DNA of 64,000 nucleotides, from positions 1 to 64,000 of the forward strand of contig CAZSSP010000010.1 of the NCBI GenBank assembly GCA_964609695.1, written 5' to 3'. This document shows, in pieces, positions 18,692-27,015 of this stretch. The notes under the pieces are model-generated. The model saw only the letters and a program-made list of their open reading frames with translations, was not told the DNA's origin and did no database searches. This DNA is from JAGNHS01 sp964609695. Lineage in GTDB: Bacteria; Bdellovibrionota; UBA2428. A program made the translations under genes and the position numbers. Numbering within the stretch: position 1 is the first letter of the stretch; each line of letters starts with the position of its first letter.

Positions 18692-20689
18692 TTAAGTTCC
18701 TAATTGCTCTTGCAGAAGAGAGCTCTCTTTTTGGAGCTGTCCTAGGCGGCGCCAAGCATCAACCGTACTCACGGAGCGTTCTACTGGAGATTGCTCTAAG
18801 TAAGTTGAGCGTGAAAGCCCCTCTTCGTAGTGCTTCATCAGCAATCTTGCTTCTTCGAGAGTGAGGGTTTTAGCAGTAATACCACGCTCAATGGATTCAC
18901 GAATTCTACGCACAAGGCTCGCGCGATCATATTCTACATAACCCAATACTTCGTAAATCTTATCGCCTTCAATAACATGATCAATAGTGTAACCCGTTTC
19001 AGAAATCGAAACGTGAACCGCATCGGTGTCACCAAAGAGATTATGGAAGTCTCCCAAAATTTCTTGGTAGGCGCCGATTAAAAACATTCCTAAATAATAG
19101 TCTTCAGTGGCTTTGAACTCATGAAGTTCTAAATATTCTTTGTCTTCTTTAATATCAATGAACTCATCAATTTTACCGTCGGAGTCGCAAGTCAGATCGA
19201 GCAAAATAGCTCTCTTATTGGGACGTTCCTGATGGCGATGAATTGGAATAATTGGAAACAATTGGCTTACAGCCCAAGTGTCGGGAGCTGATTTGAAAAG
19301 TGAAAAATTACAGAAATAAGCATCGCGAAGAAAGCGCCGTATGTTTCCAATTTCTTCGGGTTTACGTTGCATGTTTTCGCAAACCTTGAGCACTTTAGTA
19401 CAAAAACATCGAAACAAACGCTCAAGTGTTGCGCGTTGTTTTAAATTGAAATACCCAAGGTTAAACAAACTAATAGAATCGTCTCGAAGTTTATAAGCAT
19501 CTTGCACATGCTCGTTTAGATTTTTAATCGAAAGCGTTTCAAATAATCCCCGCATTTGAATGAGATTGTCATGGCTTTGAGTTTCTTCCTCAGAAGGCAT
19601 ATCGCACGAGTGCATAATATTCACATCAACCGTATTGAAAATCAAAACGCTGCTGTAGGCAGATATGGCGCGACCTGCTTCAGTGATAATATGCGGATGC
19701 TCAAGCCCCTTTGAATCACAAGTCTGCAAAATTTGCCAAACAACATCGTTGGCATATTCCTGCAAACTATAGTTCATAGAATTTTCCCAGTTAGTTTGGG
19801 ATCCGTCGTAATCAACCGCTAAGCCACCGCCCACGTCGATGTATTTTAGTCCTGCACCCATTTCAGCGAGCTCTGCATAAATGCGAACGGCTTCAGTGAG
19901 CGAGTCTTTGATTGAACGAAGTGCCGAAATTTGAGAACCAATGTGGTAGTGCAAAAGCTCAAGGGAAGATAACTTACCTTCTTTTTTAAGGAGCTCGATA
20001 CCTTGAACCATTTCCCAAGTTGTTAAACCAAACTTAGATTGAGCTCCTGAGCTTTCAGCCCACTTACCCACACCTTTGCTCTCAAGCTTAGCTCTAAAGC
20101 CAATACGAGGAACAATATGTAGATTTTTAGAAAGCTCCAAAATGGCTTCAAGTTCTTTAAAGCGATCGACAACAATAATGGCATTACAGCCTAGTTTTTG
20201 CGAAAGTAGCGCCGTCTCGATGTATTCGTTGTCTTTAAAGCCATTACAGATAATCAAGGCATTGGGATTGTCCATAAAAGCCAGAGCCACTAACAATTCA
20301 GGCTTAGAACCAGCCTCAAGCCCCAAACAAGTATTACGCCCGTGCTTAATGATTTCTTCTACCAAGTAACGGTGTTGATTCACTTTAATGGGATAGACGC
20401 CCTTATAAGACGCTTTATAGCCATACATACGAATGGCTTCGGCAAAACAACCTGCCATGGCCTTAACTCGAGATTCAACGATATTAGAAAAACGAAGTAA
20501 AAGCGGACTTCTCAATCCTCTTTGACGAAGATCATCAACGAGTTCTTTAAGATCGACTCTAGGGCGACTTTCTTCTGGACCATAAGGGGTGACTTCTACG
20601 TTTCCCTTGGTATTAATTCCAAAATAACCAGCCCCCCAGTTATTGATATGATACAACTCAGCGCTTTTTTGTGAATTCCAAACTTCCAT
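18692..20689 (-). CDS. speA: biosynthetic arginine decarboxylase
   Basis: SpeA converts arginine to agmatine, the first step of putrescine/spermidine synthesis. The 665-residue chain is a fold III PLP enzyme. The PLP lysine is in VYPIKVNQHRYLVEEI, the PLP-phosphate glycines in YIDVGGGLAVDYDGS, and HYHIGSQISALRSIKDSL, EAGRAISAYSSVLIF and the catalytic-Cys region CDMPSEEETQ are typical. The length matches E. coli SpeA (about 658). No agmatine ureohydrolase lies nearby, so the rest of the pathway is elsewhere. Confidence 0.95.
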   Translation of the reverse strand: MEVWNSQKSAELYHINNWGAGYFGINTKGNVEVTPYGPEESRPRVDLKELVDDLRQRGLRSPLLLRFSNIVESRVKAMAGCFAEAIRMYGYKASYKGVYPIKVNQHRYLVEEIIKHGRNTCLGLEAGSKPELLVALAFMDNPNALIICNGFKDNEYIETALLSQKLGCNAIIVVDRFKELEAILELSKNLHIVPRIGFRAKLESKGVGKWAESSGAQSKFGLTTWEMVQGIELLKKEGKLSSLELLHYHIGSQISALRSIKDSLTEAVRIYAELAEMGAGLKYIDVGGGLAVDYDGSQTNWENSMNYSLQEYANDVVWQILQTCDSKGLEHPHIITEAGRAISAYSSVLIFNTVDVNIMHSCDMPSEEETQSHDNLIQMRGLFETLSIKNLNEHVQDAYKLRDDSISLFNLGYFNLKQRATLERLFRCFCTKVLKVCENMQRKPEEIGNIRRFLRDAYFCNFSLFKSAPDTWAVSQLFPIIPIHRHQERPNKRAILLDLTCDSDGKIDEFIDIKEDKEYLELHEFKATEDYYLGMFLIGAYQEILGDFHNLFGDTDAVHVSISETGYTIDHVIEGDKIYEVLGYVEYDRASLVRRIRESIERGITAKTLTLEEARLLMKHYEEGLSRSTYLEQSPVERSVSTVDAWRRLGQLQKESSLLQEQLGT

Positions 20690-20693
20690 TGAA

Positions 20694-20715
20694 GCCCCTC
20701 TTACTCTTAAGGGGC
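20694..20715 (-). promoter_or_regulatory. hairpin covering the speA ribosome site
   Basis: On the minus strand GCCCCT pairs with AGGGGC just before the speA start. The Shine-Dalgarno-like AGAGGGG lies inside the second arm, so folding would hide it. This would allow translational control of speA, but the sequence alone does not prove it. Confidence 0.4.
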
Positions 20716-20752
20716 AAAACTAACAAGAAAATTGCTGATTTCAAAGCAATAG

Positions 20753-21148
20753 TTAAGGAAATTTTCTGGGTCCAAAACCCAAAGGTAAAAGAGTAGAAAA
20801 ATCATACTCAGCTTTAATGGATTTAGGATCGGCTAAATAGATTTTAAAATTGGGACCACAGAATTCCACCATGGTCTGCAAACATAAAGCACAAGGCGGA
20901 ACCGCGCCTTCTGTTACGATCATAATTGAAGTGAATTTTTTAGCACCTTCAGAGATAGCCTTTAAAAAGGCGGTGCGCTCGGCACAGATAGTGCCTCCGA
21001 AACTTACGTTTTCTACGTTGCAACCCGTGAAAACACCCAAATCACTCGAAAGGGCTGCCCCTACGCGAAATCGCGAATATGGGGCATGCGCCTTTCGACG
21101 TGCTTTGCAGGCTGCAGAATGCAGCTTTTTAGGTGCGGTTAATTTCAA
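20753..21148 (-). CDS. cdd: cytidine deaminase
   Basis: Cdd converts cytidine and deoxycytidine to uridine and deoxyuridine in pyrimidine salvage. The 131 residues contain the zinc site as GGTICAERTAFLKAI (C-A-E) and PPCALCLQTMVEF (P-C-x-x-C), plus the substrate-side YSRFRVGAA and GCNVENVSFG. The length fits the homotetrameric class. The start is a TTG that directly follows the TAA of the upstream lipoprotein, so translation may depend on coupling to that gene. Confidence 0.95.
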   Translation of the reverse strand: MKLTAPKKLHSAACKARRKAHAPYSRFRVGAALSSDLGVFTGCNVENVSFGGTICAERTAFLKAISEGAKKFTSIMIVTEGAVPPCALCLQTMVEFCGPNFKIYLADPKSIKAEYDFSTLLPLGFGPRKFP

Positions 21149-21277
21149 TTAATTAACCAACCGTTGCTCACCGATTTTTGGAAAAGAATGCTCTTCTTCA
21201 GAAGCAGTCGATCTATCCAAAGAACCACAAGCAGCAAATACACCGACAACCGCAAGTACTAAGTAAAGTTTTTTCAT
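21149..21277 (-). CDS. 42-residue lipoprotein upstream of cdd
   Basis: This is a short gene reading MKKLYLVLAVVGVFAACGS, a complete lipoprotein signal with lipobox FAAC (Cys17), then a 25-residue polar tail ending RLVN. A GGGGAG ribosome site lies 9 bases upstream. Its TAA is followed with no gap by the TTG start of cdd. Small entericidin-like lipoproteins look similar, but I recognise no family. Confidence 0.65.
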   Translation of the reverse strand: MKKLYLVLAVVGVFAACGSLDRSTASEEEHSFPKIGEQRLVN

Positions 21278-21296
21278 AAGTAGTTTCTCCCCTATA

Positions 21297-21330
21297 GATT
21301 AGACCCTCGGATTCATCCCGGGGGTTAATC
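21297..21330 (-). promoter_or_regulatory. 5' leader hairpin of the lipoprotein-cdd pair
   Basis: GATTA/TAATC and ACCCYCGG/CCGGGGGT form a 13-bp stem with one bulge, one G-U pair and a 7-base loop, just before the ribosome site of the 42-residue lipoprotein. It may be a leader structure or a transcription block. No poly-T follows on the minus strand. The rest of 21331-21529 holds no clear gene. Confidence 0.4.
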
Positions 21331-21529
21331 GTGTTGCTCTTTTTTGCTTATCGGTACTTCGCGTTAAAACTTAAGCCTTTAGAGTCCAATTCACTATGAA
21401 GAATTGGTTAAGAAATTGATCAAAAAGGTGAAGCTGAATGGGCTAAAATACGTTTCATTAAAGCCTCACAAGCCGAAGGATTGGACGTCAATCTTATGAG
21501 CTTAAATTCGGGATTTACAGCCTGAAACT

Positions 21530-22327
21530 CTAAGAGTGTTTTTTGAGTAGTTGTTGGAATAAAGGGGATTCTGTATCTAAGGTTTCTCGATTAATTAGGT
21601 CTGCTTTTTCCCATTGAAGTTTATTGAGCTCATCAACAGGTGATTGGCCTGTAATTTTACTTCTGGCCATTGATTCCTCTATCATTCCCACAATGCGCAA
21701 TGATTTATTTCGCTCGATTAAGAATTTTTGAGCTTCCCTCTTAGCCTCTTTTTGATCAGCATCGAGAATTGCATCTCTTATATTAAGTCGAGAATACTCA
21801 ACTCTATGATCACTCAACATTTCTGGAGCCCAAAGTAAATTCCTTTTTTGATCAGCTAAAGCAAAACCATCTTGATCATCCACCAATATGCTTCGATTCA
21901 AATCAATATCTGCTGCCACTTTTCGTAAATCTTTTTTAATCAAAGAATCCACAACTTCTGTATCTGATTTAGAAAACACGCGAGGCTCTCGACCTTCTTG
22001 ATTATGGATTTTAGATAAGTCATAGGCCGAACGTCCTGATGGAAGCCGAATTTGCTTTAACACTTCGACGTTTCTCTCCGTCAATGCCGAGGAAAAAAAA
22101 CTGATTCTAATATCAGGATTTCTGCTTAAATGCTCAAGCATTTCAGGAACTCCATGGCCAATCCAATAAGAAGTTCCTTCAAAATTAACTAACTGTGCAT
22201 TCAAGGGAGCTGGTTTAGATGAACTCACTTTAAAAATAAGAACCTCATCCAAATCGAAGACCACATCAGTCCAGGAAAAAGCTCGATTAGAAAATAGAAT
22301 AAGAATAAGCCATAAGAGCTTCTTCAT
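21530..22327 (-). CDS. secreted HAD-superfamily (NIF-like) phosphatase
   Basis: This is a 265-residue protein with a signal peptide (LLWLILILFSNRAFS). The first motif is VVFDLDEVL, the D-x-D of HAD phosphatases. SFFSSALTERNVEVLKQI matches motif II, and ILVDDQDGFALADQ matches the D-D of motif IV. The layout (short cap, WAPEML after motif IV) resembles NLI-interacting-factor-like phosphatases. Export outside the cytoplasm is unusual for that type. The rest is a charged helical tail. Substrate unknown. Confidence 0.7.
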   Translation of the reverse strand: MKKLLWLILILFSNRAFSWTDVVFDLDEVLIFKVSSSKPAPLNAQLVNFEGTSYWIGHGVPEMLEHLSRNPDIRISFFSSALTERNVEVLKQIRLPSGRSAYDLSKIHNQEGREPRVFSKSDTEVVDSLIKKDLRKVAADIDLNRSILVDDQDGFALADQKRNLLWAPEMLSDHRVEYSRLNIRDAILDADQKEAKREAQKFLIERNKSLRIVGMIEESMARSKITGQSPVDELNKLQWEKADLINRETLDTESPLFQQLLKKHS

Positions 22328-22479
22328 AAGTCTATTATATCGGAATTAATCTTTGGCTCTTAAAGTGAAAAGTTAACGCAATCTTTACCTGAATTCACAT
22401 GCACAAGCTTCAATTTTAGGAATCCCCTTTGACCTTTAGTTTTTTCCGCGTTTTAATGTTGTCGTTCGGGGAGGACATC

Positions 22480-22637
22480 ATGATCAATCAAAAACTATTA
22501 GCTCTTTCATTGGGCGCAATTCTTCTTACAGCTTGCGAAACCAAAGTAGAAGATGGCAGAGTTCCTTCGGAGTTTCTCAGCACGGCCAAGCAATATGAAG
22601 GCACTTACACTGGAAAAATGGAAAAAACCCCTGCTCA
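22480..22637 (+). CDS. lipoprotein cut by the assembly gap
   Basis: The first 52 residues of a lipoprotein are visible: MINQKLLALSLGAILLTAC (lipobox LLTAC, Cys19), then a polar mature start with YEGTYTGKME. The 3' part is lost in the N run. The ATG at 22480 follows GGGGAGG with good spacing and is preferred to the upstream in-frame ATGs. Function unknown. Confidence 0.6.
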
Positions 22638-22737
22638 NNNNNNNNNNNNNNNNNNNNNNNNNNNNNNNNNNNNNNNNNNNNNNNNNNNNNNNNNNNNNNN
22701 NNNNNNNNNNNNNNNNNNNNNNNNNNNNNNNNNNNNN
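22638..22737. other. assembly gap, 100 N
   Basis: Exactly 100 undetermined bases, the conventional placeholder for a gap of unknown size. Linkage between the left (1-22637) and right (22738-64000) parts rests on scaffolding, and the true distance is not known. Confidence 0.98.
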
Positions 22738-22822
22738 ACTTTTAGAAAGTAAAACAAAATAAATAGGTTCATAAAACAAAGACACAGATTAAAGTTCTAG
22801 GGGTTAGTAAAAGAATTATTAT

Positions 22823-24526
22823 TTATTCATAAAACGAATCGTCACGCACTTTGCGATGGAAGGTGATGGCAAAACGATGGGCCTCGTCTCGAATTCGAGT
22901 GAGCAATTGTAAGGCGGCTTTGTTTTTAATTTTTGTGGGGTTTTTTTGCCCAGGAAAAAATATTCTCTCTTCGCTAGACTCCACATCTTCAGATCGAAAA
23001 TTGCTTTGGGTGCGTGCTTTAGCCAAAGCCACTACAGGAAAAGTGCAGCCAATTTCTTTAAGCACCGCCACCGCACTACTGAGTTGCCCCTTGCCTCCGT
23101 CTAGCACGAGGAGATTAGGCCAATTTTCCACTCCCTTGGCATAACGCCGAATCATAATCTCTTTCATCGACTGAAAATCATCCTGCCCTAAAACACTTTG
23201 AATTTTATAATGGCGATAGGCTTCTTTGTTGGGAACTCCATTTTCGAAAACCACACAAGAAGCCACATTGGCTGCTCCTTGAAAATTTGAAACATCCACG
23301 CAATCAATTCGAGTGGGCAAAACAGGCATTTCTATAAGTTTTTGCAGAGCCAAAAGCGCATCCCTATATCGACTTCGTCTTTTATCTTCTTCTTCAGATA
23401 AAAGTTTGGCATTGTCGCGCGCCAATTCCCACAACTGACCCCAAACCGCTTTCTCACTCGCTAAATGGATTTCAGTGCTCGAATCGCTCTTCACGGCTTC
23501 CACCAAACTTTCGGTGAGCTGAGCTCTTTCGGGAATCTCTTCGTTAGGGGGCAAAATCACCTCAGCGGGCAATTGCTTTTTTGCATAATATTGAAACAAA
23601 ATATTAATAAGAGGATTTTCCGAATCTAAAAATCTTTCTTCTAACTCAATTGGAAAATGATCTCTCCCCACCAGTTTTCCTTCATTAAAATGAAGCACCA
23701 CTAAATCCCAATGAGTTAAATCAGCCTTGAAAACTTCAGGCCAAGTCGCCCAGACATCACGAGGCAAGTTGTCGCCCACGTTTTCCACTCGATTTTGCGG
23801 TTGCCTTAAAACTTCGAGTGCTCTTATGCGATCTCTAAACTGAGCCGCCAACTCATAGTCGAGCTTTTCGGAGGCCTCTTCCATTTTGATTTTCCATTGT
23901 TCTTCAAGCTCTGAGCCCTCACCTTTTAAAAAGCGAAGATAATCATTGAGCTGCTCTCCATAGGCTTTTTCATCAACATAATCCACGCAGGGAGCTGTGC
24001 ACTGACCTATTTGATAGCTCAAACAAGGTCGTGAACGATTGGCAAATTCCGCATCCCGACAATCTCGAAGCAAAAAGACTTTAGCCGCTAAATCGATAGC
24101 CTCATGGACTGCCGAGGACTGCGTATAAGGGCCAAACAAAATCTCATCATCGCGAAGCTGGGGTCGACGAGCCACATAGGGTCTTGGAAATTTATGACTC
24201 ATATCGATACGAATGTAGGGGTAACTTTTATCGTCTCTGAGCCTAATATTGTAACGAGGCTTGTACTTTTTGATGTAGGTGTTCTCTAAAAGTAGGGCTT
24301 CCAGCTCAGTTCCAGTAGCAATCCACTCAAAATCTTCGATTTTAGAGACCAAAACCTGGGTTTTGGGGTCGTGCTCCTCAAAATTACGAAAGTAGCTTGT
24401 CACCCTTTTTTTAAGATTTTTGGCTTTTCCAACATAAATGACCTTAGAATTGAGGTCTTTCATGAGATAAATGCCGGGGCTCAGGGGACAATCTTCGAGT
24501 TTGCTCTCAATCTTTGGCCTTTGCAT
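22823..24526 (-). CDS. uvrC: excinuclease ABC subunit C, lacking C-terminal HhH
   Basis: UvrC makes both incisions in nucleotide excision repair. The 567 residues have the GIY-YIG nuclease (GIYLMKDLNSKVIYVGKAKN, 3' incision), the Cys-rich region (CLSYQIGQCTAPCV), the UVR/UvrB-binding helix pair (ASEKLDYELAAQFRDRIRAL) and the RNase-H-like nuclease (IDCVDVSNFQGAANVAS, 5' incision; LLVLDGGKGQL). It ends shortly after DEAHRFAITFHRKVR, where most UvrC proteins continue for 40-60 residues with a helix-hairpin-helix pair. The downstream bases up to the gap contain no coding continuation. Confidence 0.95.
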   Translation of the reverse strand: MQRPKIESKLEDCPLSPGIYLMKDLNSKVIYVGKAKNLKKRVTSYFRNFEEHDPKTQVLVSKIEDFEWIATGTELEALLLENTYIKKYKPRYNIRLRDDKSYPYIRIDMSHKFPRPYVARRPQLRDDEILFGPYTQSSAVHEAIDLAAKVFLLRDCRDAEFANRSRPCLSYQIGQCTAPCVDYVDEKAYGEQLNDYLRFLKGEGSELEEQWKIKMEEASEKLDYELAAQFRDRIRALEVLRQPQNRVENVGDNLPRDVWATWPEVFKADLTHWDLVVLHFNEGKLVGRDHFPIELEERFLDSENPLINILFQYYAKKQLPAEVILPPNEEIPERAQLTESLVEAVKSDSSTEIHLASEKAVWGQLWELARDNAKLLSEEEDKRRSRYRDALLALQKLIEMPVLPTRIDCVDVSNFQGAANVASCVVFENGVPNKEAYRHYKIQSVLGQDDFQSMKEIMIRRYAKGVENWPNLLVLDGGKGQLSSAVAVLKEIGCTFPVVALAKARTQSNFRSEDVESSEERIFFPGQKNPTKIKNKAALQLLTRIRDEAHRFAITFHRKVRDDSFYE

Positions 24527-24545
24527 AAATCCTCGATTTTCTACT

Positions 24546-24571
24546 TGATACCCTTCCCTATTAGGGTATCA
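24546..24571. promoter_or_regulatory. perfect 9-bp inverted repeat between uvrC and rpsB
   Basis: TGATACCCT and AGGGTATCA are exact complements with an 8-base spacer, 20 bases before the uvrC start and 134 before the rpsB start. The divergent setting and the lack of a poly-T favour an operator or leader hairpin over a terminator. Confidence 0.5.
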
Positions 24572-24603
24572 TCCAAAGCCAAAATACACACGTCGGTGTC
24601 GTT

Positions 24604-24670
24604 TTGAGAAAGCGTAGCTCTTCTCAAGAAGGATCCGGTCGGAGTCTCTGGAGACTTCGGACAATACCGG
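24604..24670 (+). promoter_or_regulatory. two stem-loops in the rpsB leader
   Basis: The first stem is TTGAGAA/TTCTCAA (24604-24627). The second (24635-24670) has an outer CCGGT/ACCGG and an inner GGAGTCT/AGACTTC with one G-U pair. Leaders that bind S2 to repress rpsB-tsf are known in several bacteria, so this is a plausible equivalent. Identity to a known leader family is not claimed. Confidence 0.5.
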
Positions 24671-24704
24671 CGGAGGCAAAACTGGATTCAAAGGAGTAGT
24701 AAAA

Positions 24705-25574
24705 ATGACTGCACAAATAACCATGAAAGATCTATTGGAAGCTGGCGTCCACTTCGGACACCAAACAAGCCGTTGGAATCCCAAGATGAAACCTTACATC
24801 TTCGGCGCTCGTAACGGTATTTACATTATTGATCTACAAAAAACTGTAGGCTTAGCTAAAACAGCTTTGGATTTTGTAACAGCACTTGGATCTCAAGGTA
24901 AAAAAGTTCTTTTCGTAGGCACTAAAGCTCAGTGCAAAGAAGTTATCAAAGAAGAAGCTGAACGTTGCGGTTGCCCTTATGTGGCTGGCCGATGGCTCGG
25001 TGGAACACTCACCAATTTTCAAACTATTGAAACTTGTGTCGACACTTTAAATCGTTTGGAAGAACGCAAAAACAATGGTCTCACTGAATCACTTTCTAAA
25101 AAAGAACGTGCTGCTCTTGAAAAAGAATATCAAAGACTACTCGCCAACCTTGGCGGTATTCGAAACATTAAAGATCGCCCCGGCGCTCTTTTTGTGATCG
25201 ACCCTGTTCGCGAACATAACGCTGTTGCTGAAGCCCGAAAACTTCACATCCCAGTTATCGCAATCACAGATACAAACTGCGATCCTGACGATATCGATTA
25301 CGTCATTCCTGGAAACGACGACGCTTTAAAATCTATTAAACTTTTTGCATCTTCTGTAGCGCAAGCTTACTTAGATGGACTGAAAGTTTACGAAGAACGC
25401 GCTCGTGCCATGGGCGACAAACGCGATCCTAACGCTGCTGAAAACATTATGGCGCGTAAGGCCGCAACTGCAGCTTCTTCTTCGGCTCCTGAAGAAAGCG
25501 GAAGCACTACCGACCGTGAAGGCCGTCGTGTTGACGTAGAAGTTGTTCGTAAAATTGTAGATAAAACTAATTAA
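24705..25574 (+). CDS. rpsB: 30S ribosomal protein S2
   Basis: S2 is a small-subunit protein needed for S1 binding. The 289 residues open MKDLLEAGVHFGHQTSRWNP and contain IYIIDLQKT, FVGTKAQCKEVIKEEAERC, RWLGGTLTNFQTI, RPGALFVIDP and VIAITDTNCDPDDIDYVIPG, all S2 hallmarks. A ~45-residue Ala/Ser-rich C-terminal tail makes it longer than E. coli S2 (241). It is the first gene of the rpsB-tsf-pyrH-frr run. An AAAGGAGTAG ribosome site precedes the ATG. Confidence 0.98.
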   Translation: MTAQITMKDLLEAGVHFGHQTSRWNPKMKPYIFGARNGIYIIDLQKTVGLAKTALDFVTALGSQGKKVLFVGTKAQCKEVIKEEAERCGCPYVAGRWLGGTLTNFQTIETCVDTLNRLEERKNNGLTESLSKKERAALEKEYQRLLANLGGIRNIKDRPGALFVIDPVREHNAVAEARKLHIPVIAITDTNCDPDDIDYVIPGNDDALKSIKLFASSVAQAYLDGLKVYEERARAMGDKRDPNAAENIMARKAATAASSSAPEESGSTTDREGRRVDVEVVRKIVDKTN

Positions 25575-25604
25575 GAACTAAAAAATTTAGAGGAATTGAT
25601 TTCA

Positions 25605-26258
25605 ATGGCTGAAATTACTGCTGCACTTGTAAATGAGCTTCGACAAAAAACCGGAGCGGGTATGATGGATTGTAAAAAAGCTTTGGCGGAAACCCAAGGG
25701 GATCTCGAAAAAGCTGTAGAAACTTTAAGAAAACGTGGTCTGGCTGCTGCAGCTAAAAAAGCTGGGCGCTTGGCTTCCGAAGGACTTGTTCAATCTTACA
25801 TTCACGCCGGTGGACAAATTGGCGTTCTAGTTGAAGTTAACTGCGAAACTGATTTCGTGGCTAAAACAGAAGCTTTCCAAGGCTTTGTTAAAGATGTCTG
25901 CCTTCATATTGCGGCCAACAAACCACAATATCTAGTTCCAGAAGAAATCCCTGCAGAAATTTTAGCCAAAGAAAAAGAAATTGCCATCGAACAAGCGCGT
26001 GGCACAGGCAAGCCTCAAAACGTTTTAGAAAAAATTGCTGAAGGTAAAGTTCAAAAGTTTGCTCAAGAAAATTGTTTGCTAGAACAAGCTTTTGTTAAAG
26101 ATCCCGACAAGCAAGTTAAGACTGTCTTAACTGAACTCATTGCCAAAATTGGTGAAAACGTTAAAATTCGTCGCTTCATGCGATTTGAATTGGGCGAAGG
26201 TCTAGAAAAGAAAAACGAAGACTTCGCTGCTGAAGTCGCTGCTGCACAAAAACATTAA
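25605..26258 (+). CDS. tsf: translation elongation factor Ts
   Basis: EF-Ts exchanges nucleotide on EF-Tu. The UBA-like N-terminus (LRQKTGAGMMDCKKALAETQ) and the dimerisation region (EGLVQSYIHAGGQIGVLVEV, NCETDFVAKTEAF) are typical. At 217 residues it is a short form (E. coli has 283). I start it at the ATG at 25605, 11 bases after AGAGG, rather than at an in-frame TTG at 25596, which is only 2 bases from that site. Confidence 0.97.
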   Translation: MAEITAALVNELRQKTGAGMMDCKKALAETQGDLEKAVETLRKRGLAAAAKKAGRLASEGLVQSYIHAGGQIGVLVEVNCETDFVAKTEAFQGFVKDVCLHIAANKPQYLVPEEIPAEILAKEKEIAIEQARGTGKPQNVLEKIAEGKVQKFAQENCLLEQAFVKDPDKQVKTVLTELIAKIGENVKIRRFMRFELGEGLEKKNEDFAAEVAAAQKH

Positions 26259-26284
26259 TTGTGCGCATGAAAGGTTAAATCAGC

Positions 26285-26998
26285 ATGGATGTATCCTCGA
26301 CTAAACGAATTCTTCTTAAAATTTCTGGTGAGGCTCTAGCAGGTAATAACGAATTTGGCTTTGATGCTAAGGTTCTCGATTACATTTCTAAAGAAGTTAA
26401 AAAAGTTAGAGATATGGGAGTTGAAGTTGGAATTGTGGTCGGGGGTGGAAACATCTTCCGAGGCATTAAAGGCACTGAAACCGGAATGGACCGAGCCACA
26501 GGGGACTACATGGGAATGCTAGCCACTGTGATGAACGCCCTAGCCTTGCAAGATGCTCTAGAGCGCCAAGATGTTTTAACCCGAGTTCAAAGCGCTATTC
26601 ATATTCAACAAATTGTTGAGCCCTACATTCGTCGAAGAGCCACAAGACATTTTGAAAAAGGTCGAGTGGTTATTTTTGCGAGTGGAACAGGCAATCCTTA
26701 TTTTTCAACTGATACCGCTGCAGCTCTTCGCGCCATGGAAATTGATGCCAACGTCTTAATCAAAGCCACTAAAGTGAGTGGCGTTTACGACAGCGACCCC
26801 GTTAAAAATAAAAGCGCCAAGAAATTTGAAAAAATCACCTACCTTGACGTGCTCAACAAACATTTGAACGTTATGGACAGCACTGCCATAAGCCTCTGCA
26901 TGGACAACAAACTTCCTATTGTTGTTCTTAATATCAACGAAGAGAATGCTCTTTCTCGTTTCTTAAACGGCGAAAAAGTAGGCACACTCATTAACTAA
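26285..26998 (+). CDS. pyrH: UMP kinase
   Basis: PyrH phosphorylates UMP to UDP and is hexameric and GTP/UTP-regulated in bacteria. The 237 residues show the amino-acid-kinase fold: RILLKISGEALAG, GIVVGGGNIFRG, GDYMGMLATVMNALAL (UMP site), FASGTGNPYFSTDTAAALRA and KATKVSGVYDSDP. It lies 26 bases after tsf and 17 before frr in the usual order. Confidence 0.97.
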   Translation: MDVSSTKRILLKISGEALAGNNEFGFDAKVLDYISKEVKKVRDMGVEVGIVVGGGNIFRGIKGTETGMDRATGDYMGMLATVMNALALQDALERQDVLTRVQSAIHIQQIVEPYIRRRATRHFEKGRVVIFASGTGNPYFSTDTAAALRAMEIDANVLIKATKVSGVYDSDPVKNKSAKKFEKITYLDVLNKHLNVMDSTAISLCMDNKLPIVVLNINEENALSRFLNGEKVGTLIN

Positions 26999-27015
26999 AA
27001 AGGAAGTTTTTAAAT

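Noticed and set aside
21400..21530. Short protein-like frames in the space before the HAD gene
   Set aside because: Two frames of about 36 codons read through, but neither has a start, ribosome site or recognisable family; chance in AT-rich DNA is likely.
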